Assembly (NCBI GenBank): GCA_949740535.1
Contig: CATJHO010000094.1
Span: forward strand, 1 to 54,209
Source: an uncultured Lachnospiraceae bacterium
GTDB lineage: Bacteria > Bacillota > Clostridia > Lachnospirales > Lachnospiraceae
DNA length: 54,209 nucleotides
Direction of reading: 5' to 3'
The notes under the pieces were generated by a model. The model did no database searches, was not told where the DNA came from, and saw nothing but the letters and a program-made list of their open reading frames with translations. Both the position numbers and the translations under genes were made by a program. Shown piece by piece: positions 41,503 through 50,207 of this stretch. The number at the start of each line of letters is the position of its first letter. The first letter of the stretch is position 1.

Positions 41503-44439
41503 ATGGAACGAAAAAAGACACTGCAGGAGATAGTTTCTGTGTTGGCGCTGGTGGCGGCGATTGTGGTGTTGTTTATCTGGTATACAATGCAGAACAGCAG
41601 CCGTATGGTGGAGCGGAATAAAAATTATGCAGCAGATTCCGCCCGGCTGATGGCGGAGCAGGTGGACAAAGAGCTGAGCAGCGCTTTGGATATGATCCGT
41701 GCCTATACATATTTTATCGGAGAAAGCTTGACAGAACCAAGCGTCACACCCCGGATGCTCAGGGAGATGGAGCAGAATTCTCAGTTTGACGTCTTGGTAT
41801 ATACGGATATAAACGGCATAGATTACAATTCCAATGGACAGACAGCGCAAGTGACCGATCGCGAATTCTATATAGAAGGGATCAAAGGGGAACAAAATAT
41901 GGAGGTTATTTTTGAACCCTATTTGTTCAATGAGACCATGATCTGTTTTTATGCGCCGGTATATTATGAGGAAACGATAATCGGTGTTCTGCGGGGGGCC
42001 TATCTGGCAGAGGAGTATCTGCGGGATATGCTTGCCACCACGTACTTCGGTGAGGAGGCAGAAGTTTATCTCTGTACTCCGGACGGCAGGATAGCCGCCG
42101 GCTCCAAAGACATGGTTTATGATGAAAAACTGATCGATCTGCTGATGGAATCCGGTGTAATTGATAAAACAGCAGCAAAGCATGTCACAGAAGTCTTTGA
42201 GAAGGGAGGAGAAGGGGCATTTGTCTGCAATTCTGATAAAACAGATAATATCTGCGTGATGTATCTGCCGGAGAATGAGCTGGTTCTTGTACAGACGTTT
42301 CCCAAGCGTGTGACCCAGCAGATGATTCAGGATGAGAATCTGATAGGCGTTCAGCTGGAAATTATGCTCATTGTCCTTTTTGGAATTTACACACTGCTGA
42401 TGATTATCCGGGCGGAAAAGAAGAAAAAGCTGCTGGAGCAGGAAAACAGGGAAATGGGTTACATCATCAGCGGTGTCAATACCTTATTTTCCCGTTTTGC
42501 TATGGTTGACTTTGAGACCAGTACGTATCATTATCTGGCAGGAACAAGTCCCGAAGAGGGGGAACTTCCCCTGAAGGGCAGCTACGAAGAACTGGTGGAC
42601 TACATCTGTTCGATTATTATTGAAGAGAAAGAACGGGAAGAGCTTACCTCATTCCTGGAGAGCAGTTCCATTATTGAAGCGCTGAAGGATCAGAACGATC
42701 TGCGTTTTGAATGCCATGTCATACAGGGGGGGAGTCCCAAATGGAAGCATATGAATATTATCTGTCTGGAACGAAAAGACGGCAGAGCAGTGAAGGTCTT
42801 GTTTACCCGGCAGAATATTACGGAGATAAAGGAACGGGAACAGAAGATTCAGGCGGCTCTGCAGGATGCCCTTATGCAGGCCCAGCATGCCAATAAGGCA
42901 AAGACTACCTTCCTTTCGAATATGTCCCATGATATCCGCACGCCCATGAATGCCATCATCGGCTTTGCGACGATTGCCATTACACATATTAACAACAAAG
43001 AGCGGGTTGAGGACTGCCTTAAGAAGGTCCTCTCATCCAGCAACCATCTCCTAAGCCTGATCAATGATATTCTGGATATGAGCAGAATTGAGAGCGGAAA
43101 GGTGCAGATAAAGGAACAGGAGTGCAATATTTCGGAACTTATGCACAATCTGGTAAATATTATCCAGCCGCAGGTAAAGGCTAAACAGCTGGAACTGTTC
43201 ATTGACACCTTTGAAGTGGCAAATGAAGATGTGATCGCCGATTCTCTGAAGCTCAACCAGGTATTTATCAATCTTCTGAGCAATGCAGTGAAATATACTC
43301 CGGCAGGGGGGACAATTACCTTCCGGATTATACAGAAAACAACGTTCCGGCATGGATATGGGGATTATTCTTTTGTGATCAGGGATAATGGTATCGGCAT
43401 GTCGCCGGAATTTGTGAAGCATATCTTTGAACCCTTTGAGCGTGAGGTTACGGCAACCCGGAGTGGAATTCAGGGAACGGGCCTTGGTATGGCGATCACC
43501 CGGAATATTGTAGAAATGATGAACGGCACGATCCATGTGGAGAGCGAGCAGGGCAGGGGAAGCACATTTACGGTGGAGCTGAGCTTGAAGCTTCAGGATG
43601 TGGAGAAAAATGCGGAACAGTTAAAAGAGCTGAACGGCCTGCGGACGCTGGTGGTGGATGACGATTTTAATACCTGCGACAGTGTCACCAAGATGTTAAA
43701 GCAGCTGGGGCTGCGGTCTGAGTGGACGACTTCCGGCAGAGAAGCCGTGTACCGGGCCAAGAGTGCCCATGACGAAGGCGATTCTTATCATACCTTTATC
43801 ATTGACTGGCAGATGCCGGAGACCAGCGGTGTGGAGACTACCAGAAGAATCCGCAGAGCAGTGGGGGATGAAGCGCCCATTATCATTTTGACGGCCTATG
43901 ACTGGACGGACATTGAGGAGGAGGCAAAGGCGGCGGGGGTAACGGCCTTCTGCGCCAAGCCGCTCTTTATGTCAGATCTGAAATCCGTTCTGCTGGCTAC
44001 TAACAATCTGGCAGAAAAAGAGGAGCAGAAAGCTGCAGAGTGGACCATGGCTGATTTTGGCGGAAAGCGGATTCTTCTGGTGGAGGATATTGAGCTGAAC
44101 AGGGAGATTGCGGAGATTATTCTGGAGGAGTCAGGCTTTGTGGTGGAATCAGCCCCGGACGGAACAGACGCAGTATCCATGATAGAGCATTCCGAGGAAT
44201 ACTATTACGATGCGGTCCTGATGGATGTACAGATGCCGATTATGAACGGTTACGAAGCCACCCGTACCATAAGGAATATGCTGCGAAAAGACGTGAAAAC
44301 GCTTCCCATTATTGCGATGACCGCCAATGCCATGGAGGAAGATAAGGAAGCCGCTTTAAAGAGCGGCATGAATGCACATATCTCCAAGCCGCTGGATATG
44401 GATGTGTTTATCGGGGTTTTAAAAGAGTTTATCCATTAA
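41503..44439 (+). CDS. Hybrid histidine kinase with two receiver domains
   Basis: 978 residues from ATG 41503 (GGGAGGG at 41492). Membrane segments at about 13-32 and 279-305 flank an extracytoplasmic sensor of Cache/PAS type. A cytoplasmic PAS-like region (about 325-445) is followed by HisKA with His476 (FLSNMSHDIRTPMN), HATPase (DNGIGM, GTGLGMAI), receiver 1 with Asp768 (FIIDWQMPE) and receiver 2 with Asp908 (LMDVQMPIMNGYEATR). No HPt domain or DNA-binding output; the acceptor is elsewhere. The long extracytoplasmic loop suggests a soluble ligand. Confidence 0.95.
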   Translation: MERKKTLQEIVSVLALVAAIVVLFIWYTMQNSSRMVERNKNYAADSARLMAEQVDKELSSALDMIRAYTYFIGESLTEPSVTPRMLREMEQNSQFDVLVYTDINGIDYNSNGQTAQVTDREFYIEGIKGEQNMEVIFEPYLFNETMICFYAPVYYEETIIGVLRGAYLAEEYLRDMLATTYFGEEAEVYLCTPDGRIAAGSKDMVYDEKLIDLLMESGVIDKTAAKHVTEVFEKGGEGAFVCNSDKTDNICVMYLPENELVLVQTFPKRVTQQMIQDENLIGVQLEIMLIVLFGIYTLLMIIRAEKKKKLLEQENREMGYIISGVNTLFSRFAMVDFETSTYHYLAGTSPEEGELPLKGSYEELVDYICSIIIEEKEREELTSFLESSSIIEALKDQNDLRFECHVIQGGSPKWKHMNIICLERKDGRAVKVLFTRQNITEIKEREQKIQAALQDALMQAQHANKAKTTFLSNMSHDIRTPMNAIIGFATIAITHINNKERVEDCLKKVLSSSNHLLSLINDILDMSRIESGKVQIKEQECNISELMHNLVNIIQPQVKAKQLELFIDTFEVANEDVIADSLKLNQVFINLLSNAVKYTPAGGTITFRIIQKTTFRHGYGDYSFVIRDNGIGMSPEFVKHIFEPFEREVTATRSGIQGTGLGMAITRNIVEMMNGTIHVESEQGRGSTFTVELSLKLQDVEKNAEQLKELNGLRTLVVDDDFNTCDSVTKMLKQLGLRSEWTTSGREAVYRAKSAHDEGDSYHTFIIDWQMPETSGVETTRRIRRAVGDEAPIIILTAYDWTDIEEEAKAAGVTAFCAKPLFMSDLKSVLLATNNLAEKEEQKAAEWTMADFGGKRILLVEDIELNREIAEIILEESGFVVESAPDGTDAVSMIEHSEEYYYDAVLMDVQMPIMNGYEATRTIRNMLRKDVKTLPIIAMTANAMEEDKEAALKSGMNAHISKPLDMDVFIGVLKEFIH

Positions 44440-44490
44440 AAAATAGAAAGAAGCAGTCCGGAATCGGACAGAAACAGGGAGTGGAAAATT

Positions 44491-45132
44491 ATGGTAATCT
44501 ATTTGATCCGCCATGGTGAGACAGACTGGAATACCAAACGTCTGCTGCAGGGAACTGCGGATATTCCCCTGAACCAGAATGGGATTGAAGTCGCCAGGCT
44601 GACGGCAGAGGGATTGAAAAATGTGAAGTTTGACCGCATTTTTACCAGTCCCTTAAAGCGGGCAAAGGAGACGGCTGAAATTATCCGGGGAGAGCGTAAG
44701 ATTCCTCTGATAGTGGATGAACGGCTGCGTGAGATTGGCTTTGGACCCTATGAGGGTCTCTGCTGTCATAAGGATGGCTGGAATATCCCGGATCCAGAGT
44801 TTCGGAATTTTTTTACCAATCCGGGAGCATATGTGCCGCCAGAAGGCGGTGAGTCCATCCGCCATCTCTGTGATCGGACCACAGAATTTATAGAGGAGCT
44901 GGTACAAACCTTAGAATATCAGGAGGAAACCATTCTTTTGTCCGGTCACGGGGCTGTAGTCAAAGGGCTTTTAAGCAGTATTACCATCACAGATTTAAAG
45001 GACTTCTGGAAGGGAGGCGTGCATAAGAACTGCGGCGTTTCCATTCTGGATGCTGTGGATGGCGTGATTACCTTACGACAGGAGAATGTAATCTACTATG
45101 ATGAAAAAAGAAGTACCAACTATTTTGAATAA
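44491..45132 (+). CDS. Histidine phosphatase family protein (phosphoglycerate mutase-like)
   Basis: 213 residues. Active-site LIRHGETDWN at the start, FTSPLKRAKETAEII and the second His in LLSGHGAVVKGLL, the branch-1 histidine acid phosphatase fold. Broad substrate range: phosphoglycerate mutase, cobalamin or sugar phosphatases. Its end overlaps the start of ogt by 35 bases, so the two genes are probably one transcript. Confidence 0.94.
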   Translation: MVIYLIRHGETDWNTKRLLQGTADIPLNQNGIEVARLTAEGLKNVKFDRIFTSPLKRAKETAEIIRGERKIPLIVDERLREIGFGPYEGLCCHKDGWNIPDPEFRNFFTNPGAYVPPEGGESIRHLCDRTTEFIEELVQTLEYQEETILLSGHGAVVKGLLSSITITDLKDFWKGGVHKNCGVSILDAVDGVITLRQENVIYYDEKRSTNYFE

Positions 45133-45601
45133 GAAGAGATGCAGGGTAGAGACGCCCATAGGAGAACTGGAGCTTATGGAGGATGGAAAGGGGATCTGCG
45201 GCCTCTCATTCGGGTATGAGCGGCAGGAAAACGGGATCCCGGAGGAGGAGACGCCTCTGCTTCTGGAAGCGAAGAAACAGCTGGCAGCGTACTTTGCAGG
45301 AGAGCGCAGGGTCTTTGAGCTCCCTTTATCCATTGACGGCACGGAATTTCAGATGCGGGACTGGAAGGCCCTTCTGGATATCCCTTACGGAGAAACAAGA
45401 AGTTATGGGGAGATTGCCAAGGCCATCGGCTGTCCCAGGGGTAGCCGGGCAGTGGGAATGGCCAACCGGAATAATCCGATCGCCATTATCATTCCCTGCC
45501 ACCGGGTAATTGGTTCCGACGGAAGCCTGACCGGGTATGCGGGAAAAAACAAGGCTCTGGATATCAAAGAATATTTATTGAAACTGGAAGGAGCATTATA
45601 A
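45098..45601 (+). CDS. ogt: Methylated-DNA-protein-cysteine methyltransferase
   Basis: 167 residues. The acceptor cysteine is Cys134 in IIPCHRVIGSDGSLTGYAG, with the helix-turn-helix GETRSYGEIAKAIGCPRGSR upstream. It removes alkyl groups from O6-guanine in a suicide reaction. It begins inside the histidine-phosphatase gene and is followed 31 bases later by alkD, giving a small alkylation-repair unit. No Ada domain. Confidence 0.96.
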   Translation: MMKKEVPTILNKKRCRVETPIGELELMEDGKGICGLSFGYERQENGIPEEETPLLLEAKKQLAAYFAGERRVFELPLSIDGTEFQMRDWKALLDIPYGETRSYGEIAKAIGCPRGSRAVGMANRNNPIAIIIPCHRVIGSDGSLTGYAGKNKALDIKEYLLKLEGAL

Positions 45602-45632
45602 AAACAGACTCGTAGACATAGGAGAACAATCA

Positions 45633-46391
45633 ATGGAAACTGCTGTAAAATCAGTCCCGGTTATAACTGCAGAAGAAGTTCGCGCGCGTCTGCTTTCCCT
45701 TGCCGATGCGGGATATCGGGAGTTCCACAGCAGGCTGCTGCCTGGGGTAGACAATGTGCTGGGTGTGCGGGTGCCTGCCCTTCGCGGGCTGGCCAAAGAA
45801 ATTGCCAGAGGAGACTGGGAAGCCTTTCTGGAAGAGAATGATCGGGAATGGTATGAGAAGGATATGCTGCAGGGACTGGTCATCGGCTGCGCTAAAATGG
45901 ATTTTGAGAAACGGCTTGCCCTGACAAAGGCCTTTCTTCCACGTATCAATAACTGGGCCGTCTGTGATATCTTCTGCGGTTCTCTGAAAGAAACCAAAAA
46001 ACATAAAAAAGAAATGTGGGAGTTTCTGATGCCCTGTCTTCAGTCCGATGCGGAATATGAGATCCGCTTTGGAGTGGTTATGCTGCTCAGTTATTTTGTG
46101 GATGAGGAATACCGGCAGAGCGCTTTTGATGCTTTTGATGCCATTCACAGCGAAGCTTACTATGTGCGGATGGCGAAAGCCTGGGCCCTGTCGATGTATT
46201 TTGTGCATTTTCCGGAAGAAACTATGGCCTATCTGAAGAGCTGCTCCTTAGATGACTGGACCTACAACAAGGCCCTTCAGAAGACCATAGAATCCTGCCG
46301 TGTATCCAAAGAAATGAAAGAAGTGCTGCGGAGCATGAAGCGCAAAGGGACCCGTCAGGCCATATCAGCGGTTACCCGTGCATTGCCATAG
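45633..46391 (+). CDS. DNA alkylation repair protein, AlkD-like HEAT-repeat glycosylase
   Basis: 252 residues, helical HEAT-like repeats. Family motifs: LPGVDNVLGVRVPALRGLAK, EKDMLQGLVIG, INNWAVCDIFCGSLK, YVRMAKAWALSMYFV and DDWTYNKALQKTIESCRV. Such proteins excise bulky or cationic alkylated bases without flipping them. Residues Trp, Asp and Arg of the DNA-contact face (WAVCD, RMAKAW) are kept. The last 37 bases overlap the convergent dehydrogenase gene. Confidence 0.9.
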   Translation: METAVKSVPVITAEEVRARLLSLADAGYREFHSRLLPGVDNVLGVRVPALRGLAKEIARGDWEAFLEENDREWYEKDMLQGLVIGCAKMDFEKRLALTKAFLPRINNWAVCDIFCGSLKETKKHKKEMWEFLMPCLQSDAEYEIRFGVVMLLSYFVDEEYRQSAFDAFDAIHSEAYYVRMAKAWALSMYFVHFPEETMAYLKSCSLDDWTYNKALQKTIESCRVSKEMKEVLRSMKRKGTRQAISAVTRALP

Positions 46392-47656
46392 TCCCTGCCT
46401 TCATTAAAGTTCCGGGCATTTTCCATTGTTACAAAGGCAATGGCCTGGAGAGCCTCCCGTGTAAAGAATGCCTGATGGCTGGTGATCACCACCTGGGGGA
46501 ACATCAGAAGCCGGGCGGTAACATCTTCTGTAATCACCTCGTCACTGCGGTCCGTGTAGACATTGTCCCCCTCCCCTTCGAAGACATCTAAGGCTGCAGC
46601 GTGGAATTTTCCTTGTTTCAGCGCTGCGATGAGCGCTTCTGTGTCAATGAGGGCGCCGCGGGCGGTATTGACCAGCATAACCGTATCTTTCATAAGCCCA
46701 ATGGTTTTTTCGTTGACGATATGGTAGGTGCTTGGGAAGAGAGGCGCGTGAAGGGAGATCAGATCGGACCGCCGGAACAGGGTTTCCTGATCCACGTAAG
46801 TCAGCAGACCTTCTTCTTCCAGTTCCTTGTTGGGATAAGCGTCCCACCCAAGAACCGTCATGCCATAGCCCTTACAGATACGGGCCATGCAGACGCCGAT
46901 CTTTCCGGTTCCCAGGATCCCGGCTGTCTTGTTGTGGAGATCGAGGCCCAGAAGTCCGCTTAAGGCAAAATTGTTTTCCTTTACTTTGTTGTAGGCTTTA
47001 TGAAGATGCCGGTTTGCCTGCTGGAGAATGGCCATGGCGTGCTCCGCAACGGCATAGGGAGAATAGGCCGGTACCCGCAGAACGGTTATGTCATACTTCT
47101 GAGCCGTGGCCAGATCCACATTGTTGAAACCGGCACAGCGCAGCAGAATCAGCCGTATGCCGTATTCATGCAGCTGTTCCATCACCGGACGGGACACATC
47201 ATCATTTACAAAGACGCAGACAGCGTCACAGCCTTTGGCCAGACTGGCCGTCTCAGGTCCAAGGGTGGATGTGAAATAGTGGATATCCACATTGTAGGTT
47301 CCTTCGCCCTTGTCTTTTGCCAGTTCACTGAAAAAGGTGCAGTCGTAGTCTTTGGTCCCGAAAAATGCAATCCGGAGTACCGAAGCGGCGCCTTTTTCTC
47401 TGAAAGCTTCCCGGAGTACATTCTGCACAGCTTCATAAGCCTGCTCCTCATCCTCGCCGGAGATCTCAATGGTCAGCGTATCTCCCTCTTTGGCGCCCAG
47501 CGCCTGAAGAGCCAGTACATTCCGGCCGTCAGCGGTGCGGCCGTCTGTCTCCATGGTTATCAGGCTTTTAAAGCCTACGCAGCACTGGGCCAGCAGAGCG
47601 CTTGGACGGGCATGGACGCCCATGGGATTTTTTACAACATAGGTAATTGTTTTCAT
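46355..47656 (-). CDS. HPr domain fused to D-lactate-dehydrogenase-type 2-hydroxyacid dehydrogenase
   Basis: 433 residues. Residues 1-88 are a complete PTS phosphocarrier HPr domain: NPMGVHARPSALL puts His15 and Arg17 exactly at the canonical positions, but position 46, normally the regulatory Ser, is Asn (GRNVLALQALGAKEGDTL). From about residue 93 a D-2-hydroxyacid dehydrogenase follows: NAD motif GILGTGKIG, catalytic Arg in NTARGALID, Glu in DVFEGEGD and His in SHQAFFTREAL. It reduces pyruvate or another 2-oxoacid. Phosphorylation of His15 by enzyme I could tie the activity to sugar uptake. I know of no characterised fusion of this kind. Confidence 0.93.
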   Translation of the reverse strand: MKTITYVVKNPMGVHARPSALLAQCCVGFKSLITMETDGRTADGRNVLALQALGAKEGDTLTIEISGEDEEQAYEAVQNVLREAFREKGAASVLRIAFFGTKDYDCTFFSELAKDKGEGTYNVDIHYFTSTLGPETASLAKGCDAVCVFVNDDVSRPVMEQLHEYGIRLILLRCAGFNNVDLATAQKYDITVLRVPAYSPYAVAEHAMAILQQANRHLHKAYNKVKENNFALSGLLGLDLHNKTAGILGTGKIGVCMARICKGYGMTVLGWDAYPNKELEEEGLLTYVDQETLFRRSDLISLHAPLFPSTYHIVNEKTIGLMKDTVMLVNTARGALIDTEALIAALKQGKFHAAALDVFEGEGDNVYTDRSDEVITEDVTARLLMFPQVVITSHQAFFTREALQAIAFVTMENARNFNEGRDYGNARVTADMA

Positions 47657-47700
47657 TTCGCATTCATCCTTTCTTTTTGTTTCGGATCTTCCCTTAGTTT

Positions 47701-47747
47701 ATGATAAAGCACTTAAGCTTATCCGGCAAGAACAAAAATATTGCCGG
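47701..47747 (-). promoter_or_regulatory. Promoter and inverted repeat of the HPr-dehydrogenase gene
   Basis: Minus strand TTGCCG (47729-47724), 17 bases, TATCAT (47706-47701). The -35 box is one arm of CCGGCAA-N11-TTGCCGG (47723-47747), an operator candidate. Confidence 0.55.
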
Positions 47748-47817
47748 CTGCCTGTGCAGTCCAGGATTCTGACAGACTAAAACCATTTGTTCCTTGCCTG
47801 CTGCGGGGGGAGAAAGT

Positions 47818-47831
47818 TTAAGAATTCTTAA
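47818..47831. promoter_or_regulatory. Palindrome upstream of the response regulator gene
   Basis: TTAAGAATTCTTAA, a perfect 14-bp palindrome 69 bases before the response-regulator ATG; possible autoregulatory site. Confidence 0.35.
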
Positions 47832-47899
47832 GAAAAGAATCATCCTTTTTCAAGTTTCTTCCGATACAATCAGATTATACGGATAAGGAGTGGCATAAA

Positions 47900-48610
47900 A
47901 TGGAACGAATATTAATTGTTGAGGATGACAAAGCCTTAAGCAACGGCATCGCCATTGCCCTGAAGGCAGAAGGATATATGTTTCTGCAGGCTCCAAGCAT
48001 TACAAAGGCCAGAGAGCTGCTGGAACAGCATCCCGTCTGTCTGGTGATTCTGGATCTGAATCTGCCGGACGGTGACGGCTTACAGCTTCTTCGTGAAATC
48101 AAAGAAGCCCAGGAGATACCGGTGGTGATTCTTACCGCAAAAGATCTGGAAACAGAAATCGTGACGGGTCTGGAGCTGGGCGCAGATGATTATATTACGA
48201 AGCCCTTCAGCCTTATGGTTCTGCGGGCCCGGATTCACACGCAGATGCGCAAAACCCGCAAAGCCGGCGTGCAGGTTTATCAGACGGGAGAATTTTATTT
48301 CGCCTTTTCCAGCATGGAATTTATCAAAGGGAACAGGCGGATTGATCTGAGCAAAACCGAGCAGAAGCTCTTACGCCTCCTGGTGGAGAACCGGGGCATT
48401 ACACTGTCACGCTCGGAACTGCTGGATCGGGTCTGGACAGACGGCGCCCAGTATGTAGATGAAAATGCTCTGTCTGTAACCATTAAGCGGCTGCGGGATA
48501 AGCTTGAGGATAATCCTTCCGCTCCCAGATATATCAAAACCGTGTATGGGATCGGATATACCTGGTCCGATGAGCGGTTTTCGGTGAAACGGAGCGGGGC
48601 TCATGGATAA
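47900..48610 (+). CDS. OmpR-family response regulator
   Basis: 236 residues: receiver with phospho-acceptor Asp52 (LVILDLNLPDGDG) and Lys in YITKPFSLMVL, then a winged-helix output (SRSELLDRVWTDGAQYVDEN, ALSVTIKRLRDKLEDN, VYGIGYTW). The kinase gene starts 8 bases before its end. No transport gene is directly attached, unlike many Bce-type systems. Confidence 0.96.
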   Translation: MERILIVEDDKALSNGIAIALKAEGYMFLQAPSITKARELLEQHPVCLVILDLNLPDGDGLQLLREIKEAQEIPVVILTAKDLETEIVTGLELGADDYITKPFSLMVLRARIHTQMRKTRKAGVQVYQTGEFYFAFSSMEFIKGNRRIDLSKTEQKLLRLLVENRGITLSRSELLDRVWTDGAQYVDENALSVTIKRLRDKLEDNPSAPRYIKTVYGIGYTWSDERFSVKRSGAHG

Positions 48611-49556
48611 TTGGTGGATCCTTCTTATAGTGCTTGTGATTCTGAATTGTCTCCTGGCAGGCTGTCTGCTGGTGCAGAGAAGACGGACAGAAAAGATGAT
48701 GGACCGGCTGGATCAGATGGTGGAAGCTGCCATAGACGGAAGCTTTGAGGAGAATTTTTTTGACGAGAGCCGCCTTTCCTGTTTTGAGGCAAGACTGTTT
48801 CAATATTTTCAGCGCCAGTCAGGAAGAGATAAGAAGCAGGCGGAGGAGCAGAAGGAAATCCATGAGCTGATTGCGGATATCTCCCATCAGACCAAGACCC
48901 CCATTGCAAATCTGGTGCTGTATGCCCAGCTTCTTCAGGAACAGCTTTGGGAGGAAGAGGCAGAAGAACTGGCGCGCCAGCTGAACGTTCAGGCAGAAAA
49001 GCTTCAGTTTCTCATTGCATCCCTGATCAAAAGCTCCCGGCTTAACCAGGGAATTATTCAGCCGGTTCCGCAGGAGCATTCCGTAAGAGAACTTATCAGG
49101 CAGACGGTGGAAATGGGAGAGCCGGCGGCCAGGCAGAAGCAGATCTGTCTTACGTGGCAGACAGAGACAGAAAAAGACACGGCATGCTTCGATATCCGCT
49201 GGACGGCGGAAGCAATGTGGAACATTCTCGATAATGCCATTAAATATACCAGCCCCAGGGATACGATTCTACTGAAAGGCTGTGCTTTTGAACTTTTTTA
49301 CCGGATCGACGTGATCGATCATGGAAGGGGGATTCCGGAGGATGAAATTCCCCGGATCTTCGGGCGGTTTTACCGGTCTGGCCGGACCGAGGAGGACGGT
49401 GTAGGCCTGGGACTGTATCTGGCCCGGAAAATTATCCGGATCCAGGGTGGATATATCAAAGTTACCTCCAAAGAAGAAACGGTATTTTCCGTGTATCTTC
49501 CAAGAAAGCTTGAAAACAGAATGATAAATGTGCAAAATGGAGTCAAGGCGCAGTAA
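48603..49556 (+). CDS. Sensor histidine kinase, cognate to the OmpR regulator
   Basis: 317 residues. One N-terminal membrane helix (WILLIVLVILNCLLAGCLLV) with almost no extracytoplasmic loop, so it may sense through a partner protein. HisKA with His95 in LIADISHQTKTPIANLVLYA, HATPase with DNAIKYTSP, DHGRGIPED and GVGLGLYLARKI. The gene overlaps the regulator by 8 bases. Its end forms part of a terminator hairpin. Confidence 0.95.
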   Translation: MDNWWILLIVLVILNCLLAGCLLVQRRRTEKMMDRLDQMVEAAIDGSFEENFFDESRLSCFEARLFQYFQRQSGRDKKQAEEQKEIHELIADISHQTKTPIANLVLYAQLLQEQLWEEEAEELARQLNVQAEKLQFLIASLIKSSRLNQGIIQPVPQEHSVRELIRQTVEMGEPAARQKQICLTWQTETEKDTACFDIRWTAEAMWNILDNAIKYTSPRDTILLKGCAFELFYRIDVIDHGRGIPEDEIPRIFGRFYRSGRTEEDGVGLGLYLARKIIRIQGGYIKVTSKEETVFSVYLPRKLENRMINVQNGVKAQ

Positions 49557-49576
49557 CGGCCGAGATTCCATTTTTT
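49534..49576 (+). terminator. Terminator after the two-component system
   Basis: AAAATGGAGTC (49534-49544) pairs with GATTCCATTTT (49564-49574), one G-T pair, then TT; the T-run reaches 49576. It overlaps the kinase stop codon. Confidence 0.75.
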
Positions 49577-49594
49577 ATAAAAAGAAATTATAGA

Positions 49595-49624
49595 TGCAAC
49601 TTTTGAAGTCTTCTCTTTGTCTAT
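49595..49624 (+). promoter_or_regulatory. ECF-type promoter of the sigma factor operon
   Basis: TGCAAC (49595-49600) and TGTCTAT (49618-49624), with 17 bases between, match the AAC/CGTC pattern of ECF sigma promoters and would make the sigma gene self-activating. Confidence 0.55.
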
Positions 49625-49715
49625 CATACAGAAGGATAAAAACAGCTGTTTAAAAGACATCCATCTGACAACAAATCTATAAACAGGCAGGCGCTGCGTG
49701 GTAAGGAGGCAGGTA

Positions 49716-50207
49716 ATGCAGCAGGATCATTTTGAAGAGATTGTGGAATACATTTTAGAAAATCAAAAAAAGTTTTACCGGCTGGCTTATTCCAATGTAA
49801 GGAATGAACAGGATGCTATGGATGTGGTTCAGGATGCCGTCTGTAAAGCGTTGGAACATGCAGATTCATTGCGCGATATCGGGGCAGTAAAGACCTGGTT
49901 CTACCGTATTTTAATGAATGAAAGTATGAATTTTCTCAGAAAAAACCGCAGAGAGCTTTTGCTGGAAGAGCCTTTGGGAGACGAAGCTTATGTCTGCGAT
50001 CCGGACTATGCAGATCAGGAGGATTTGTATGAACGGATCAAAGGCCTGCCGGCGGAGGTACAGAATATCATCCGTTTTCGGTTTTACGAGGAACTGCCGC
50101 TGCAGGAGATTGCAGAGATTATGGGGCTTAACTTAAATACAGTCAAGGCAAAACTTTACCGGGGCCTAAAGGCCCTGCGTGTGGAAATGGAGGGAATGAG
50201 AGGTTGA
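49716..50207 (+). CDS. ECF RNA polymerase sigma factor, SigV-like
   Basis: 163 residues from ATG 49716 (AAGGAGG six bases before). Region 2: RLAYSNVRNEQDAMDVVQDA; region 4: LPLQEIAEIMGLNLNTVKAK. The partner gene is an RsiV-type anti-sigma factor whose TTG start overlaps the stop codon, so translation is coupled. In B. subtilis and C. difficile SigV/CsfV is released when RsiV binds lysozyme and induces lysozyme resistance. Confidence 0.92.
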   Translation: MQQDHFEEIVEYILENQKKFYRLAYSNVRNEQDAMDVVQDAVCKALEHADSLRDIGAVKTWFYRILMNESMNFLRKNRRELLLEEPLGDEAYVCDPDYADQEDLYERIKGLPAEVQNIIRFRFYEELPLQEIAEIMGLNLNTVKAKLYRGLKALRVEMEGMRG

